From the NCBI RefSeq assembly GCF_009734425.1, contig NZ_CP046455.1:3038001-3102000 (forward strand): a stretch of DNA of 64,000 bases, given 5' to 3'. Source of the stretch: Corynebacterium occultum (GTDB lineage: Bacteria > Actinomycetota > Actinomycetes > Mycobacteriales > Mycobacteriaceae). Below, one piece after another: positions 26,747 to 35,038 of the stretch. Within the stretch, counting starts at the first letter, position 1. Each line of letters opens with the position of its first letter. The notes beneath the pieces were generated by a model. It was given only the letters and a program-made list of their open reading frames with translations, was not told the DNA's origin and did no database searches. The position numbers were made by a program, and so were the translations under genes.

Positions 26747-27541
26747 TTACTTCCCTTCCAACGGGGTGATGAAGGTATCGACCAGACCACGGGCGGCAAC
26801 ACCGAGTTGCTGCACATCGGCACCGACCAGGACGAAGTTGGCACCGGCCTCCAGGTAGTCCCGGGCCTGATCGAGGTTGAAGGCGTTGACACCGACGGGT
26901 TTGCCGGCCTGGGTGAAGGCCTGGATGGACTGTTTGACACCGGCGACCACCTCCGGGTGGGTCTGCTGGCCCAGCAGTCCCATGGAGGCCGCCAGGTCGG
27001 AGGGGCCGATGAACGCGGCATCCACCCCGTCCAGGGCGGCGATCGCCGCGGCGTTGTCCACCCCCTCGGCGGATTCGATCTGGATGATCAGGCAGATGGT
27101 GTCCGCAGCGGTGTTCAGGTAGTCCGGGACCGCACCCCAACGCGCAGCGCGGGCCAGGGCGGAGCCGACCCCGCGGACCCCGGTGGGTGGGTAGTGCACC
27201 GAGGCGATGGCCTCCTGGGCCAGCTCCAGGTTGTGGACCATGGGCACCATGAGGTTCTGGACACCGAGATCGAGGTACTGCTTGATCAGGACGCGGTCCA
27301 CCGCCGGGACGCGGACCACCGGGGTCGCGGGGTAGGCGGCGGTGGCGCGCAGCAGATCGGTGATGGTCTCCAGGCCGTAGGGGGAGTGCTCGCCGTCAAT
27401 GAGCACCCAGTCCATGCCGGAACCGGCGAGGATTTCCGCGGCGACCGGGGAACCGGAGCAGATCCACATGCCGATCTGGGGGCGGGTGGCCTGGACCACG
27501 CGCTGGGTGAAGGTTGCGGGTAGTTCTAGATGAAACGACAT
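26747..27541 (-). CDS. hpaI: 4-hydroxy-2-oxoheptanedioate aldolase
   Basis: 264 residues of the HpcH/HpaI class II aldolase family. The catalytic His lies at 52 in LIDGEHSPYGLETI, with VVRVPAVDRVLIKQYLDLGVQNLMVPMV, the metal-ligand Glu in IIQIESAEGVDNAAAIAAL and GPSDLAASMG. It splits 4-hydroxy-2-oxoheptanedioate into pyruvate and succinic semialdehyde using a divalent metal. The ATG overlaps the end of hpaH by 16 bases, and gabD follows directly, in pathway order. Confidence 0.93.
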   Translation of the reverse strand: MSFHLELPATFTQRVVQATRPQIGMWICSGSPVAAEILAGSGMDWVLIDGEHSPYGLETITDLLRATAAYPATPVVRVPAVDRVLIKQYLDLGVQNLMVPMVHNLELAQEAIASVHYPPTGVRGVGSALARAARWGAVPDYLNTAADTICLIIQIESAEGVDNAAAIAALDGVDAAFIGPSDLAASMGLLGQQTHPEVVAGVKQSIQAFTQAGKPVGVNAFNLDQARDYLEAGANFVLVGADVQQLGVAARGLVDTFITPLEGK

Positions 27542-28311
27542 GTGATATCTCCTAAGGCGCCGAAGTCGGCATGGACGGTGTCACCGGGGTACACCCACAT
27601 CGGGCGGGTAAAGGATCCGGCGAGGATGATGTCTCCCGCGGAAAGGTGGTCGCCGTGGTCGGCGAGTTTATTGGCCAGCCAGGCCACACCGGTGGCGGGG
27701 TGGTTGAGGATCGCGGCGGCCACGCCGGTTTCCTCGATGGTGTGGTTGCGGTAGAGCAGGGCCGAGACCCAGCGCAGGTCCATGGCGTCCGGGGCGACGG
27801 GGCGACCACCGTAGACCATGGCTCCAAGGGCGGCGTTATCGGCGATGGTGTCGACGATGGTGCGGCCTTCCATCTCGATGCGGGAGGAGAGGATCTCCAG
27901 GGCCGGGACGACGTATTCGGTGGCGCGGAGCACATCGAAGATGCTGACATCCGGGCCGGCGAGGTCGTCTTTGAGGACGAAGGCCAGTTCGACTTCGATG
28001 CGGACGTTGGAGAATCGGTCGTGTTCGATCTCGGAGCCGTTGTCGTAGACCTGGTCTTTGAAAATCGCTCCGTAGTCGGGTTCGGTGATGCCGGTGGCTT
28101 CCTGCATGACCCGGGAGGTCAGGCCGATTTTCCGGCCCACGAGGGTGCGGCCGGCGGTGATGCCCCGGCGTTTCCATTCGTTTTGCACCGCGTAGGAATC
28201 CTCGACCTTCATGTCGGGGTACTGGGCGGTGAGCCGGGGGATCATGGTGCGGTTTTCCTCGGCCGCAGCCAGATCATCAGCGATCTTATGAATCGCAGAT
28301 TCTTCAAGCAT
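27526..28311 (-). CDS. hpaH: 2-oxo-hepta-4-ene-1,7-dioate hydratase
   Basis: 261 residues of the HpaH/MhpD hydratase group, which share the fold of fumarylacetoacetate hydrolases. Motifs seen are [28 protein letters not shown], the metal-binding [15 protein letters not shown] and [10 protein letters not shown]. It adds water to 2-oxohept-4-ene-1,7-dioate to make the HpaI substrate. It overlaps hpaI, and 146 bases with a hairpin separate it from hpaD, so this could be the start of a second transcript. Confidence 0.92.
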   Translation of the reverse strand: MLEESAIHKIADDLAAAEENRTMIPRLTAQYPDMKVEDSYAVQNEWKRRGITAGRTLVGRKIGLTSRVMQEATGITEPDYGAIFKDQVYDNGSEIEHDRFSNVRIEVELAFVLKDDLAGPDVSIFDVLRATEYVVPALEILSSRIEMEGRTIVDTIADNAALGAMVYGGRPVAPDAMDLRWVSALLYRNHTIEETGVAAAILNHPATGVAWLANKLADHGDHLSAGDIILAGSFTRPMWVYPGDTVHADFGALGDITCRFI

Positions 28312-28376
28312 GGTCCGTGTTCCCTTTCTGCTGGACTAGCTTTTCCAGGACTGTCAATAATTCTGGGTTCATCAGG

Positions 28377-28425
28377 CCTTGAGGCGCCCGGAGTTTAGTT
28401 TCCTATCACGTCCAGGCGCCTGAGG
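28377..28425. promoter_or_regulatory. inverted repeat between hpaD and hpaH
   Basis: CTTGAGGCGCC around 28378-28388 and GGCGCCTGAGG at 28415-28425 are imperfect complements sharing GGCGCC. In the mRNA a hairpin would form between the two cistrons. It may be a processing or attenuation site; no T-run is present. Confidence 0.35.
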
Positions 28426-28457
28426 TGTTTTCAATGTTTATCCAGGGGGGCACGGGT

Positions 28458-29543
28458 CTAGAGCTGGTGGCCGAGCTTGAACTCGCCCTTCTTCCACTCC
28501 GGCATGGACTCTTCCTCTTCCTTGCGGGTGTACGAGAAACCGTCGGCGCCGATGGTTTCCTCCAGCTCAGAGGCATCGGTGCGGGTGACCAGCGGGACCA
28601 GGTTGCCGTCGAGGTCGAGGACACGGGAGGCATCGGTGTACCAGGAGGGGACGACCGGGGTGCCCCACCAGTCGCGACGCTGGTTGTCGTGAACATCCCA
28701 GACCACGACCGGGTTGTCCGGGTCGCCGGTGTAGTAGTCCTGGGTGTAGATCTCGATGCGGTGGCCGTCCGGGTCACGCAGGTAGAGGTAGAAGGCGTTG
28801 GAGACACCGTGGCGGCCCGGGCCCCGCTCGATGTGGTCGGACATGCGCAGGGCGCCCAGCTTGTCGCAGATGGACAGGATGTTGTGCTTCTCGTGGGTGG
28901 CGAAGGCGATGTGGTGCATGCGGGGGCCGTCGCCACCGGTCATGGCGGTGTCGTGAACGGTGGGCTTGCGGCGCATCCACGCGGCGTAGGTGGTGCCCTC
29001 TGCGTCGCGGATGGCCTCGGTGACGCGGAAACCCAGATCCTCCATGTACTTCTCGGCCTTCGGGACATCCGGGGTCACCTGGTTGAAGTGGTCAAGACGG
29101 ACCAGGGCACCCGGGGTGTAGAGCTCGTAGTGCCAGGCCAGACGCTCCACGTGGTCGACCTCGTAGAAGAACTCGTAGGGAAAGCCCAACGGATCCTCAA
29201 CGCGGACGGAATCGCCGATGCCCTTGACAAACCCTTCCTTGCGGCGCTCGACACGGCAGCCACGGGCCTTGTAGAACTCCTCAGCCAGGCCGACGTCTTC
29301 TGGGGTGCGGACGCGGTAGGAGAACACGCCCACGGCGGCCTCCGGGCCCTTCTTCAGGACGATGTTGTGGTGGATGAACTCCTCAAGGGAACGCAGGTAG
29401 ATGGCGTTCTCGTCCTCTTCGGTGACCACGAGACCCAGGACGTCAACGTAGAAGTCGCGGGAGCGCTGCAGGTCGGTGACCACGATCTCCATGTAGGCGC
29501 AGCGCAGGATGTCGGGGGCGGTGACAGCGGTGTTCTCAGACAT
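28458..29543 (-). CDS. hpaD: homoprotocatechuate 2,3-dioxygenase (extradiol, type I)
   Basis: 361 residues, two vicinal-oxygen-chelate modules. It opens the ring of 3,4-dihydroxyphenylacetate between carbons 2 and 3. The metal ligands His152 (RLDHFN), His211 (MHHIAFATHEKHN) and Glu264 (DGHRIEIYTQDYYTGDPDNP) line up, each shifted by three, with His155, His214 and Glu267 of the well-studied Brevibacterium fuscum enzyme, and likeness is high along the full length. The close Arthrobacter relative uses manganese, so Fe versus Mn cannot be read from the sequence. It lies 44 bases downstream of hpaE. Confidence 0.96.
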   Translation of the reverse strand: MSENTAVTAPDILRCAYMEIVVTDLQRSRDFYVDVLGLVVTEEDENAIYLRSLEEFIHHNIVLKKGPEAAVGVFSYRVRTPEDVGLAEEFYKARGCRVERRKEGFVKGIGDSVRVEDPLGFPYEFFYEVDHVERLAWHYELYTPGALVRLDHFNQVTPDVPKAEKYMEDLGFRVTEAIRDAEGTTYAAWMRRKPTVHDTAMTGGDGPRMHHIAFATHEKHNILSICDKLGALRMSDHIERGPGRHGVSNAFYLYLRDPDGHRIEIYTQDYYTGDPDNPVVVWDVHDNQRRDWWGTPVVPSWYTDASRVLDLDGNLVPLVTRTDASELEETIGADGFSYTRKEEEESMPEWKKGEFKLGHQL

Positions 29544-29586
29544 GACTATTTACCTTTCAGAAGGATTTTGGGGGGTGGGGGAGGTG

Positions 29587-31125
29587 CTAGCCGTCGATCT
29601 TCGCGGCAGCTTCTTCCTGCTTGCCGAATACCGGGTTGTGGACCTCACCGAGGTTGATGTGGACCGCCTGCTGATCGGTGTAGAAGTCGATCGAGCGGTA
29701 GCCTCCCTCATGGCCCAGGCCGGAGGCCTTCACGCCGCCGAAGGGGGTGCGCAGGTCACGGACGTTGTTGGAGTTTAGCCAGACCATGCCGGCCTCGACG
29801 TTCTGGGCGAAGTTGTGGGCGCGCTTGAGGTCAGCGGTCCAGATGTAGGCGGCCAGGCCGTAGTCGGTGTTGTTGGCCAGCTCCAGGGCCTCTTCCTCGG
29901 TGTCGAAGGGGGTGATGGCGACGACGGGGCCGAAGATCTCCTCCTGGAAGATGCGGGCATCCGGGGCGACGTCCGCGAAGACGGTCGGGGACACGAAGTT
30001 GCCCTCCGGGAAGCCCTCGGGACGGCCGCCACCGGCCATCAGCTTGGCCTCGGACTTGCCGATCTCGACATAGCTCATGACCTTCTCGAAGTGTTCGGGG
30101 TGAACCAGAGCACCGACCTCGGTCTTGGGGTCGGAGGGCAGGCCCACCTTCACGCGCTTGGCCTGGGCGGAGTAGCGCTCGACGAACTCATCGTAGATGC
30201 CACGCTGGACCAGGATGCGGGAGCCGGCGGTGCAACGCTCACCGTTGAGGGAGAACACACCGAAGACGGTGGCGTCGATGGCGGCGTCAAGGTCTGCGTC
30301 ATCGAAGACGATGGCCGGGGACTTGCCACCCAGCTCCATGGACAGGCCCTTCAGGTAGGGGGCCGCATTGGCGAAGATGATCTGACCGGTGCGGGACTCA
30401 CCGGTGAAGGAGATCAGGGGGACATCGGGGTGCTTGACCAGGGAGTCACCGGCGAAACCCTCTTCACCGAAACCGTTGACCAGGTTGAATACACCCTTGG
30501 GCAGTCCGGCCTCCTCGAAGATGCCGGGCCACAGGGAAGCGGAGAGGGGGGTGAACTCGGCCGGCTTGAGCACGACGGTGTTACCGGTGGCCAGGGCCGG
30601 GCCCAGCTTCCAGGACTCCAGCATGAAGGGGGTGTTCCACGGCGTGATCAGGCCGGCGACACCGATCGGCTTACGGTTGACGTAGTTGATCTGGCGGCCC
30701 GGGACCTTGAAGGCGTCATCATGCTGCGCGACGATCAGGTCGGCGAAGAAACGGAAGTTCTCGGCGGCACGACGTGCTTGACCCAGGGCCTGGGTGATCG
30801 GCAGGCCGGAGTCATAGGACTCCATGGCGGCCAGCTCATCGCCCCGACTCTCGACGATGTCGGCGATCTTGTGCAGCACGCGGGAACGTTCCCGGGGGAG
30901 CATCTTCGGCCAGGGGCCTTCCTCGAAAGCCTGCTTGGCTGCGGCCACCGCAGCGGCGACATCGGCGACCTTGCCGGAGGAGGCCTCGATGTAGGCCTCG
31001 TTGGTCACCGGATTGATGACCTCGAAGGTGTCACCGTCAATGGAGTCGACGAACTCGCCGCCGATGTAGTGACGGAGCTTGTCCGGCAGGTTCGCGGGCT
31101 TTGCGCTGTCGTTGTCATAGGACAT
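29587..31125 (-). CDS. hpaE: 5-carboxymethyl-2-hydroxymuconate semialdehyde dehydrogenase
   Basis: 512 residues of the ALDH family, HpaE branch. Motifs are ITPWNTPFMLESWKLGPALATGN, the base Glu in SMELGGKSPAIVFDDADLD, the catalytic Cys in NGERCTAGSRILVQ and EEIFGPVVAITPF. It oxidises the semialdehyde made by HpaD to 5-carboxymethyl-2-hydroxymuconate. The position directly before hpaD in the operon supports this over other ALDH roles. GGAGA precedes the ATG. Confidence 0.93.
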   Translation of the reverse strand: MSYDNDSAKPANLPDKLRHYIGGEFVDSIDGDTFEVINPVTNEAYIEASSGKVADVAAAVAAAKQAFEEGPWPKMLPRERSRVLHKIADIVESRGDELAAMESYDSGLPITQALGQARRAAENFRFFADLIVAQHDDAFKVPGRQINYVNRKPIGVAGLITPWNTPFMLESWKLGPALATGNTVVLKPAEFTPLSASLWPGIFEEAGLPKGVFNLVNGFGEEGFAGDSLVKHPDVPLISFTGESRTGQIIFANAAPYLKGLSMELGGKSPAIVFDDADLDAAIDATVFGVFSLNGERCTAGSRILVQRGIYDEFVERYSAQAKRVKVGLPSDPKTEVGALVHPEHFEKVMSYVEIGKSEAKLMAGGGRPEGFPEGNFVSPTVFADVAPDARIFQEEIFGPVVAITPFDTEEEALELANNTDYGLAAYIWTADLKRAHNFAQNVEAGMVWLNSNNVRDLRTPFGGVKASGLGHEGGYRSIDFYTDQQAVHINLGEVHNPVFGKQEEAAAKIDG

Positions 31126-31165
31126 GGGGAGGGTCTCCTTGGGGGTTCTCGAAAGCAGGGGGGAT

Positions 31166-31870
31166 TCAGTAGTGGAAGGAACGGGCGATCTGTTCGCGAT
31201 AACTGTGGGAGGTGCGCATCCGGTGTTCCCGGGCCCGCTTCTCCAGATAATCCGGTTCAGCGCCGGCTTCGATCAGGGACACCAGCTGGCGGTGTTCCCG
31301 GACCGAGTCCCGAGCGCGTTCCGGGACATAACGGAAAGTGGAGACCCGGAAATAATCCAGGCGTTCCCACTCGTCATAGACCAGCTGAATCAGCCGGGCA
31401 TTCGGGCACTTGTAGAAGAGTGAGGTGTGGAATTTTTTGTTCAGTTCGGTGAAGGTCTCGGCATCGAAGTCGGAGAGCAGGGCTTCCATCTTCTCGTTGA
31501 GTTCCTTCGCCCGGGCCAGGTCCCCGGGTTCGAGGTAGGGCACGGAGAGCGCGGTGGCCCTCCCCTCAAGCAGCGCCACCGTCTCCATGGTTTCGAAGTA
31601 GGCGGCACGGTTGAGGGTGGAGACCCGCGCACCGACGTTGTGTTCGTAGTCGACGAGTCCCTCGGCCTCCAGCTGGCGGATCGCCTCCCGGACCGGCACC
31701 ACGCTGAACTGGAGTTCAGTGGCCAGGGTGCTGAGCACCAGGCGGTGTCCCGGTTCATACTCGCGGGTGCGGATCTTCTCCCTGAGCCAGCGGTAGGCCT
31801 GCTCTGATTTACTGAGCTTGGCTCCGCCGGATTTCAGGTTCCCGGCATGGCTGTCATCATCGACTGTCAT
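31166..31870 (-). CDS. GntR-family regulator, FCD type
   Basis: 234 residues. The winged helix lies at about residues 20-85 (EQAYRWLREKIRTREYEPGHRLVLSTLATELQFSVVPVREAIRQLEAEGLV), followed by an all-helical FCD ligand domain (ALLEGRATALSVPYL, TELNKKFHTSLFYKCPNARL, EHRQLVSLIEAGAE) that in relatives binds a metal and an organic acid. The start overlaps the end of hpaG by 14 bases, so the regulator is made with the pathway enzymes. It most likely represses the island until a pathway compound binds; two candidate operators share the core TCGTATAYGAT (33.42 and 34.91 kb). Confidence 0.88.
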   Translation of the reverse strand: MTVDDDSHAGNLKSGGAKLSKSEQAYRWLREKIRTREYEPGHRLVLSTLATELQFSVVPVREAIRQLEAEGLVDYEHNVGARVSTLNRAAYFETMETVALLEGRATALSVPYLEPGDLARAKELNEKMEALLSDFDAETFTELNKKFHTSLFYKCPNARLIQLVYDEWERLDYFRVSTFRYVPERARDSVREHRQLVSLIEAGAEPDYLEKRAREHRMRTSHSYREQIARSFHY

Positions 31871-33374
31871 GAGCGGTCCCGTTTTCGGGGGTCGGGAACT
31901 TCACCGGGTTGGCGGCCAGGTAAGCCTGGTAGGCCTCCTTGTTGGCACCGGTCGGCGGGAAGAGCCCGTCGAGGCGGCCCCCCTCGGCAACCCGCTGGGC
32001 GACCCATTCATCCTCATGCTCCTTGGCCAGGGCCGCATCCGCGACTTCTTCGGCGAGGGCGCGGGGGATCACGATGACACCGTCATCATCACCGACGATG
32101 AGGTCACCGGGGACCACGGTGGCATTGCCGCAGCCGATGGCCAGGTCAAAGTCCCAGGGAACGTGACGACGCCCCAGCACTGCGGGGTGGGCGCCCTGGG
32201 TGAACACCGGCAGTCCGATCTCGCGGACAGCCTCGTAGTCACGGACACCGCCATCGGTGACCACTCCGGCCGCACCCCGAGCCTTGGCACGGATGGCGAG
32301 GATATCGCCGAGCGTGCCGGACTCCGGTTGGCGGCGGGCCTCGATGACCAGGACCTCGCCCTCGCGAACCCCGTCAAAAGTCTGCTTCTGAGCGTTGAAA
32401 CCACCACCGTGGGTCTTGAAGAGGTCCTCCCGCTCCGGGAGGAAACGGAGGGTGCGGGCGGGGCCGACGATCTTGGTGCCGACATTCTGAGGGTAGACAC
32501 CTTCGATGACGACCTGATTCAGACCGCGGGCCCGCAACTGGGCGGAAAGTCCGGCGGTGGGGGCGGCCATGAGCTTGGCGCGCAGCTCCGGGCTGATGGC
32601 ATGAGGATCCGTCGGCAGGCCGGCCAGTTCCGGGGTGCCCCAGGCATCCGCGCGCTGCTTATCGTCAATATTGGGCAGCATGCCGATCTCGGGGTCGAAG
32701 TCTCCCGGGCCGGAGACCACGGTGTTGCTCAGGCGCCCGGAGGTCGGTGCCCCTGCCGCCGTGGGGGCGTCCACCTCAACCTCGACCACATCACCGGGGA
32801 CGATGACGGTGGAACCGGCCGGGGTGCCGGTGAGGATGACATCCCCAGTCTCCAGGGTCATGTGCTGGGAGAGATCAGCGACGAACTGTGCCAGCGGGAA
32901 AATAAGATCCTCATCGGAGGTTCCATCCTCCTGCACCAGTTCACCATTGACCCAGGTGCGGATCCGCAGGGCCTTCGGATCGATGTGGCGGGCGTCGATC
33001 AGCTCCGGGCCGAGCGGGGTGAAACCGTCCCGGCTCTTGGAGCGGGTGTTGGAGCCCTTGTCCTGCGCCCGGTAGTCATAGATGCCCAGGTCATTGGAGG
33101 CGGTGACATAGGCGACATGATCCCAGGCCTGCTCCAGCGAGACGTTCTTGGCCGCCTCGCCGATGACCAGGGCGATCTCACCCTCGAAAGCCAGGAGTTC
33201 GGTGCCCTCCGGGCGTTGAATCTCGGCACCCGAAGGTGCCAGTGAGCTGGCCGCCTTCAGGAAGTACGAGGGCTTCTTGGGCCACCGGCCACGCTGCGCC
33301 GCCCGCGAGTTGAAGGCCACATGAACGGCGATGATTTTGCCCGGCTTCACCGGAACCGTCAGATCTTGTGCCAC
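31857..33374 (-). CDS. hpaG: HpaG-like FAH-domain decarboxylase/isomerase fused to an RraA-like domain
   Basis: 505 residues, GTG start with AAGGAG upstream. Residues about 1-235 are a fumarylacetoacetate-hydrolase domain (FEGEIALVIGEAAKNVS, YVTASNDLGIYDYRAQDKG, KSRDGFTPLGPELI, GDVILTGTPAGST). Residues about 265-480 are an RraA-like class II aldolase/decarboxylase domain (LSAQLRARGLNQVVIEGV, VVTDGGVRDYEAVREIGLPVF, DLIVGDDDGVIVIP), with the GVRD residues used by active aldolases of that family. Enteric HpaG is instead two FAH domains. The FAH part should decarboxylate 5-oxopent-3-ene-1,2,5-tricarboxylate; what the second domain does is unknown. It is the first gene of the operon. Confidence 0.88.
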   Translation of the reverse strand: MAQDLTVPVKPGKIIAVHVAFNSRAAQRGRWPKKPSYFLKAASSLAPSGAEIQRPEGTELLAFEGEIALVIGEAAKNVSLEQAWDHVAYVTASNDLGIYDYRAQDKGSNTRSKSRDGFTPLGPELIDARHIDPKALRIRTWVNGELVQEDGTSDEDLIFPLAQFVADLSQHMTLETGDVILTGTPAGSTVIVPGDVVEVEVDAPTAAGAPTSGRLSNTVVSGPGDFDPEIGMLPNIDDKQRADAWGTPELAGLPTDPHAISPELRAKLMAAPTAGLSAQLRARGLNQVVIEGVYPQNVGTKIVGPARTLRFLPEREDLFKTHGGGFNAQKQTFDGVREGEVLVIEARRQPESGTLGDILAIRAKARGAAGVVTDGGVRDYEAVREIGLPVFTQGAHPAVLGRRHVPWDFDLAIGCGNATVVPGDLIVGDDDGVIVIPRALAEEVADAALAKEHEDEWVAQRVAEGGRLDGLFPPTGANKEAYQAYLAANPVKFPTPENGTAHDSR

Positions 33375-33402
33375 GGGATCTCCTTAGTCGTTTATCAGAT
33401 GC

Positions 33403-33449
33403 TATTGCATTCTGAGGGCGATCGTATATGATCCATCACAGCAGTGCAA
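33403..33449. promoter_or_regulatory. overlapping divergent promoters with a shared operator
   Basis: On the plus strand TTGCAT (33405-33410), 16 bases, then TATGAT (33427-33432) faces the MHS transporter. On the minus strand TTGCAC (33444-33449), 17 bases, then TACGAT (33421-33426) faces hpaG. The two -10 boxes abut inside the palindrome GATCGTATATGATC at 33420-33433. A repressor there would shut both promoters, most likely the GntR protein of the operon. Confidence 0.65.
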
Positions 33450-33510
33450 GTGTTGGCAATCACAAGATTTCGCACTGAATGGCCAATAACACATTTCATA
33501 TGGAGACTTC

Positions 33511-34875
33511 ATGATCGCTGAAACAGCAGCCTCATCGGTTCAGACAACAAGGGCGGAACGACGCCGCGTCGTCGCCGCCACAACCATTGGCACCGCCATC
33601 GAGTGGTATGACTTCTTCCTCTACGCCAGCGTGGCGGGACTCGTGTTCAACCAGCTCATGTTCGGCCCCCTCGGACCGGGCGCAGCCACCATCGTCAGCT
33701 TCCTGACGGTGGGCCTGTCCTTCCTCTTCCGCCCACTGGGAGCCTTCCTGGCCGGTCACTACGCTGACCGCCTCGGCCGTCGTGTGGTCCTCATGGTCAC
33801 CCTCTTCACCATGGGTGGCGCCACCGCCCTGATCGGCCTGCTCCCCACCTATGACTCCATCGGCATCTGGGCCCCGATCATGCTGATCCTCTTCCGCATC
33901 CTCCAGGGCATTTCCGCTGGTGGCGAGTGGGGTTCCGCGGTTCTGCTGGCCGTGGAACACGCCCCGGACAATAAGCGCGGCCTCTTCGGTGCCGGACCCC
34001 AGGTCGGCGTTCCCGCCGGCCTGCTCCTGGCCTCCGGCGCGCTGGCCATCATGAACGTGCTCGCCCCCGGTGACGCCTTCATGGAGTGGGGTTGGCGCAT
34101 CCCCTTCCTCTTCTCGATCCTGCTGGTCCTGGTCGGTTTCTACATCCGTCGTGGCGTGGATGAGTCCCCGGTGTTCGAGGAGATCGCAGCGCGTAAGGAA
34201 ACTGCCCCCAGCAGTCCCGTCGGCACGCTCTTCCGCCGCCATCTGCCGCTGGTCATCACCGGTGCCCTGGTTTTCGCCGGTAACGGCACCGTGGGTTACA
34301 TGACCACCGGTGGCTACATCCAGAATTACGCCACCAACCCGGATGGCCTGGCCCTGGAGCGCGGCCCGATCCTGCTCGCCGTCACCTGCTCCGCGGCATC
34401 CTGGATGCTCTTCACCCTGCTGGCTGGCTTCGTCTCCGATTACCTGGGGCGCCGCAACACCTACATCATCGGCTTCCTCATTCAGGCCATCGGCGCAGCT
34501 GCGCTCTTCCCGCTGGTCAACACCGGAAACCTGGGGATCATCACCGGCGCCCTGATCTTCCTCACCGCCGGCCTGGGCTTCACCTACGGCCAGCAGTCCG
34601 CCATGTACGCCGAGCTCTTCCCGGCCTCCATCCGTGGTTCCGGCGTCTCCATCACCTACGCCATCGGCTCCATCCTGGGTGGTGCCTTCGCCCCGACCAT
34701 TGCCGCCGCCCTGGTTGAGGCGACCGGCGGCACCACCGCAGTCAGCGTCTATCTGGTCGGTGCCACCATGGTCGGTCTGATCGCCATCCTGCTGCTGAAG
34801 GACCGCTCCGGCATCCCGCTGGGTCCGGATCATGAGGAAGAGCAGTCCACGGGACATTTCATGCTCAGTAAATAG
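33511..34875 (+). CDS. MHS-family metabolite:proton symporter
   Basis: 454 residues with twelve predicted membrane segments. The N-terminal GTAIEWYDFFLYASVAGLVF and GHYADRLGRRVVLMVTL, ILQGISAGGEWGSAVLLAVEH are hallmarks of the MHS group (ShiA, ProP, KgtP). It probably imports the hydroxyphenylacetate or another aromatic acid used by the island, judged by its divergent, co-regulated position. GGAGA precedes the ATG. A decayed relative remains at 6550-6720. Confidence 0.9.
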   Translation: MIAETAASSVQTTRAERRRVVAATTIGTAIEWYDFFLYASVAGLVFNQLMFGPLGPGAATIVSFLTVGLSFLFRPLGAFLAGHYADRLGRRVVLMVTLFTMGGATALIGLLPTYDSIGIWAPIMLILFRILQGISAGGEWGSAVLLAVEHAPDNKRGLFGAGPQVGVPAGLLLASGALAIMNVLAPGDAFMEWGWRIPFLFSILLVLVGFYIRRGVDESPVFEEIAARKETAPSSPVGTLFRRHLPLVITGALVFAGNGTVGYMTTGGYIQNYATNPDGLALERGPILLAVTCSAASWMLFTLLAGFVSDYLGRRNTYIIGFLIQAIGAAALFPLVNTGNLGIITGALIFLTAGLGFTYGQQSAMYAELFPASIRGSGVSITYAIGSILGGAFAPTIAAALVEATGGTTAVSVYLVGATMVGLIAILLLKDRSGIPLGPDHEEEQSTGHFMLSK

Positions 34876-34897
34876 TTTCTGATAGTGCTGCCAAAAA

Positions 34898-34916
34898 TAT
34901 ACGATTCGTATACGAT
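34898..34916. promoter_or_regulatory. palindromic operator before the hydroxylase gene
   Basis: TATACGATTCGTATA (34898-34912) is a perfect palindrome and overlaps a second one, TCGTATACGA (34906-34915). A -10-like TACGAT (34911-34916) lies inside. The core TCGTATA matches the site at 33420-33433, so the same GntR repressor could act on both promoters. Confidence 0.6.
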
Positions 34917-35038
34917 AAGACCCCATGCGTCAAGAGTCACAGGGCCAGAGCGTGTGGGAGCTACTTCACTGAAGCACTAAAGCCCCACACTCACCGAAGT
35001 CACCGAAGACCCGATCACTCAACTTCCAGGAGGACAGC

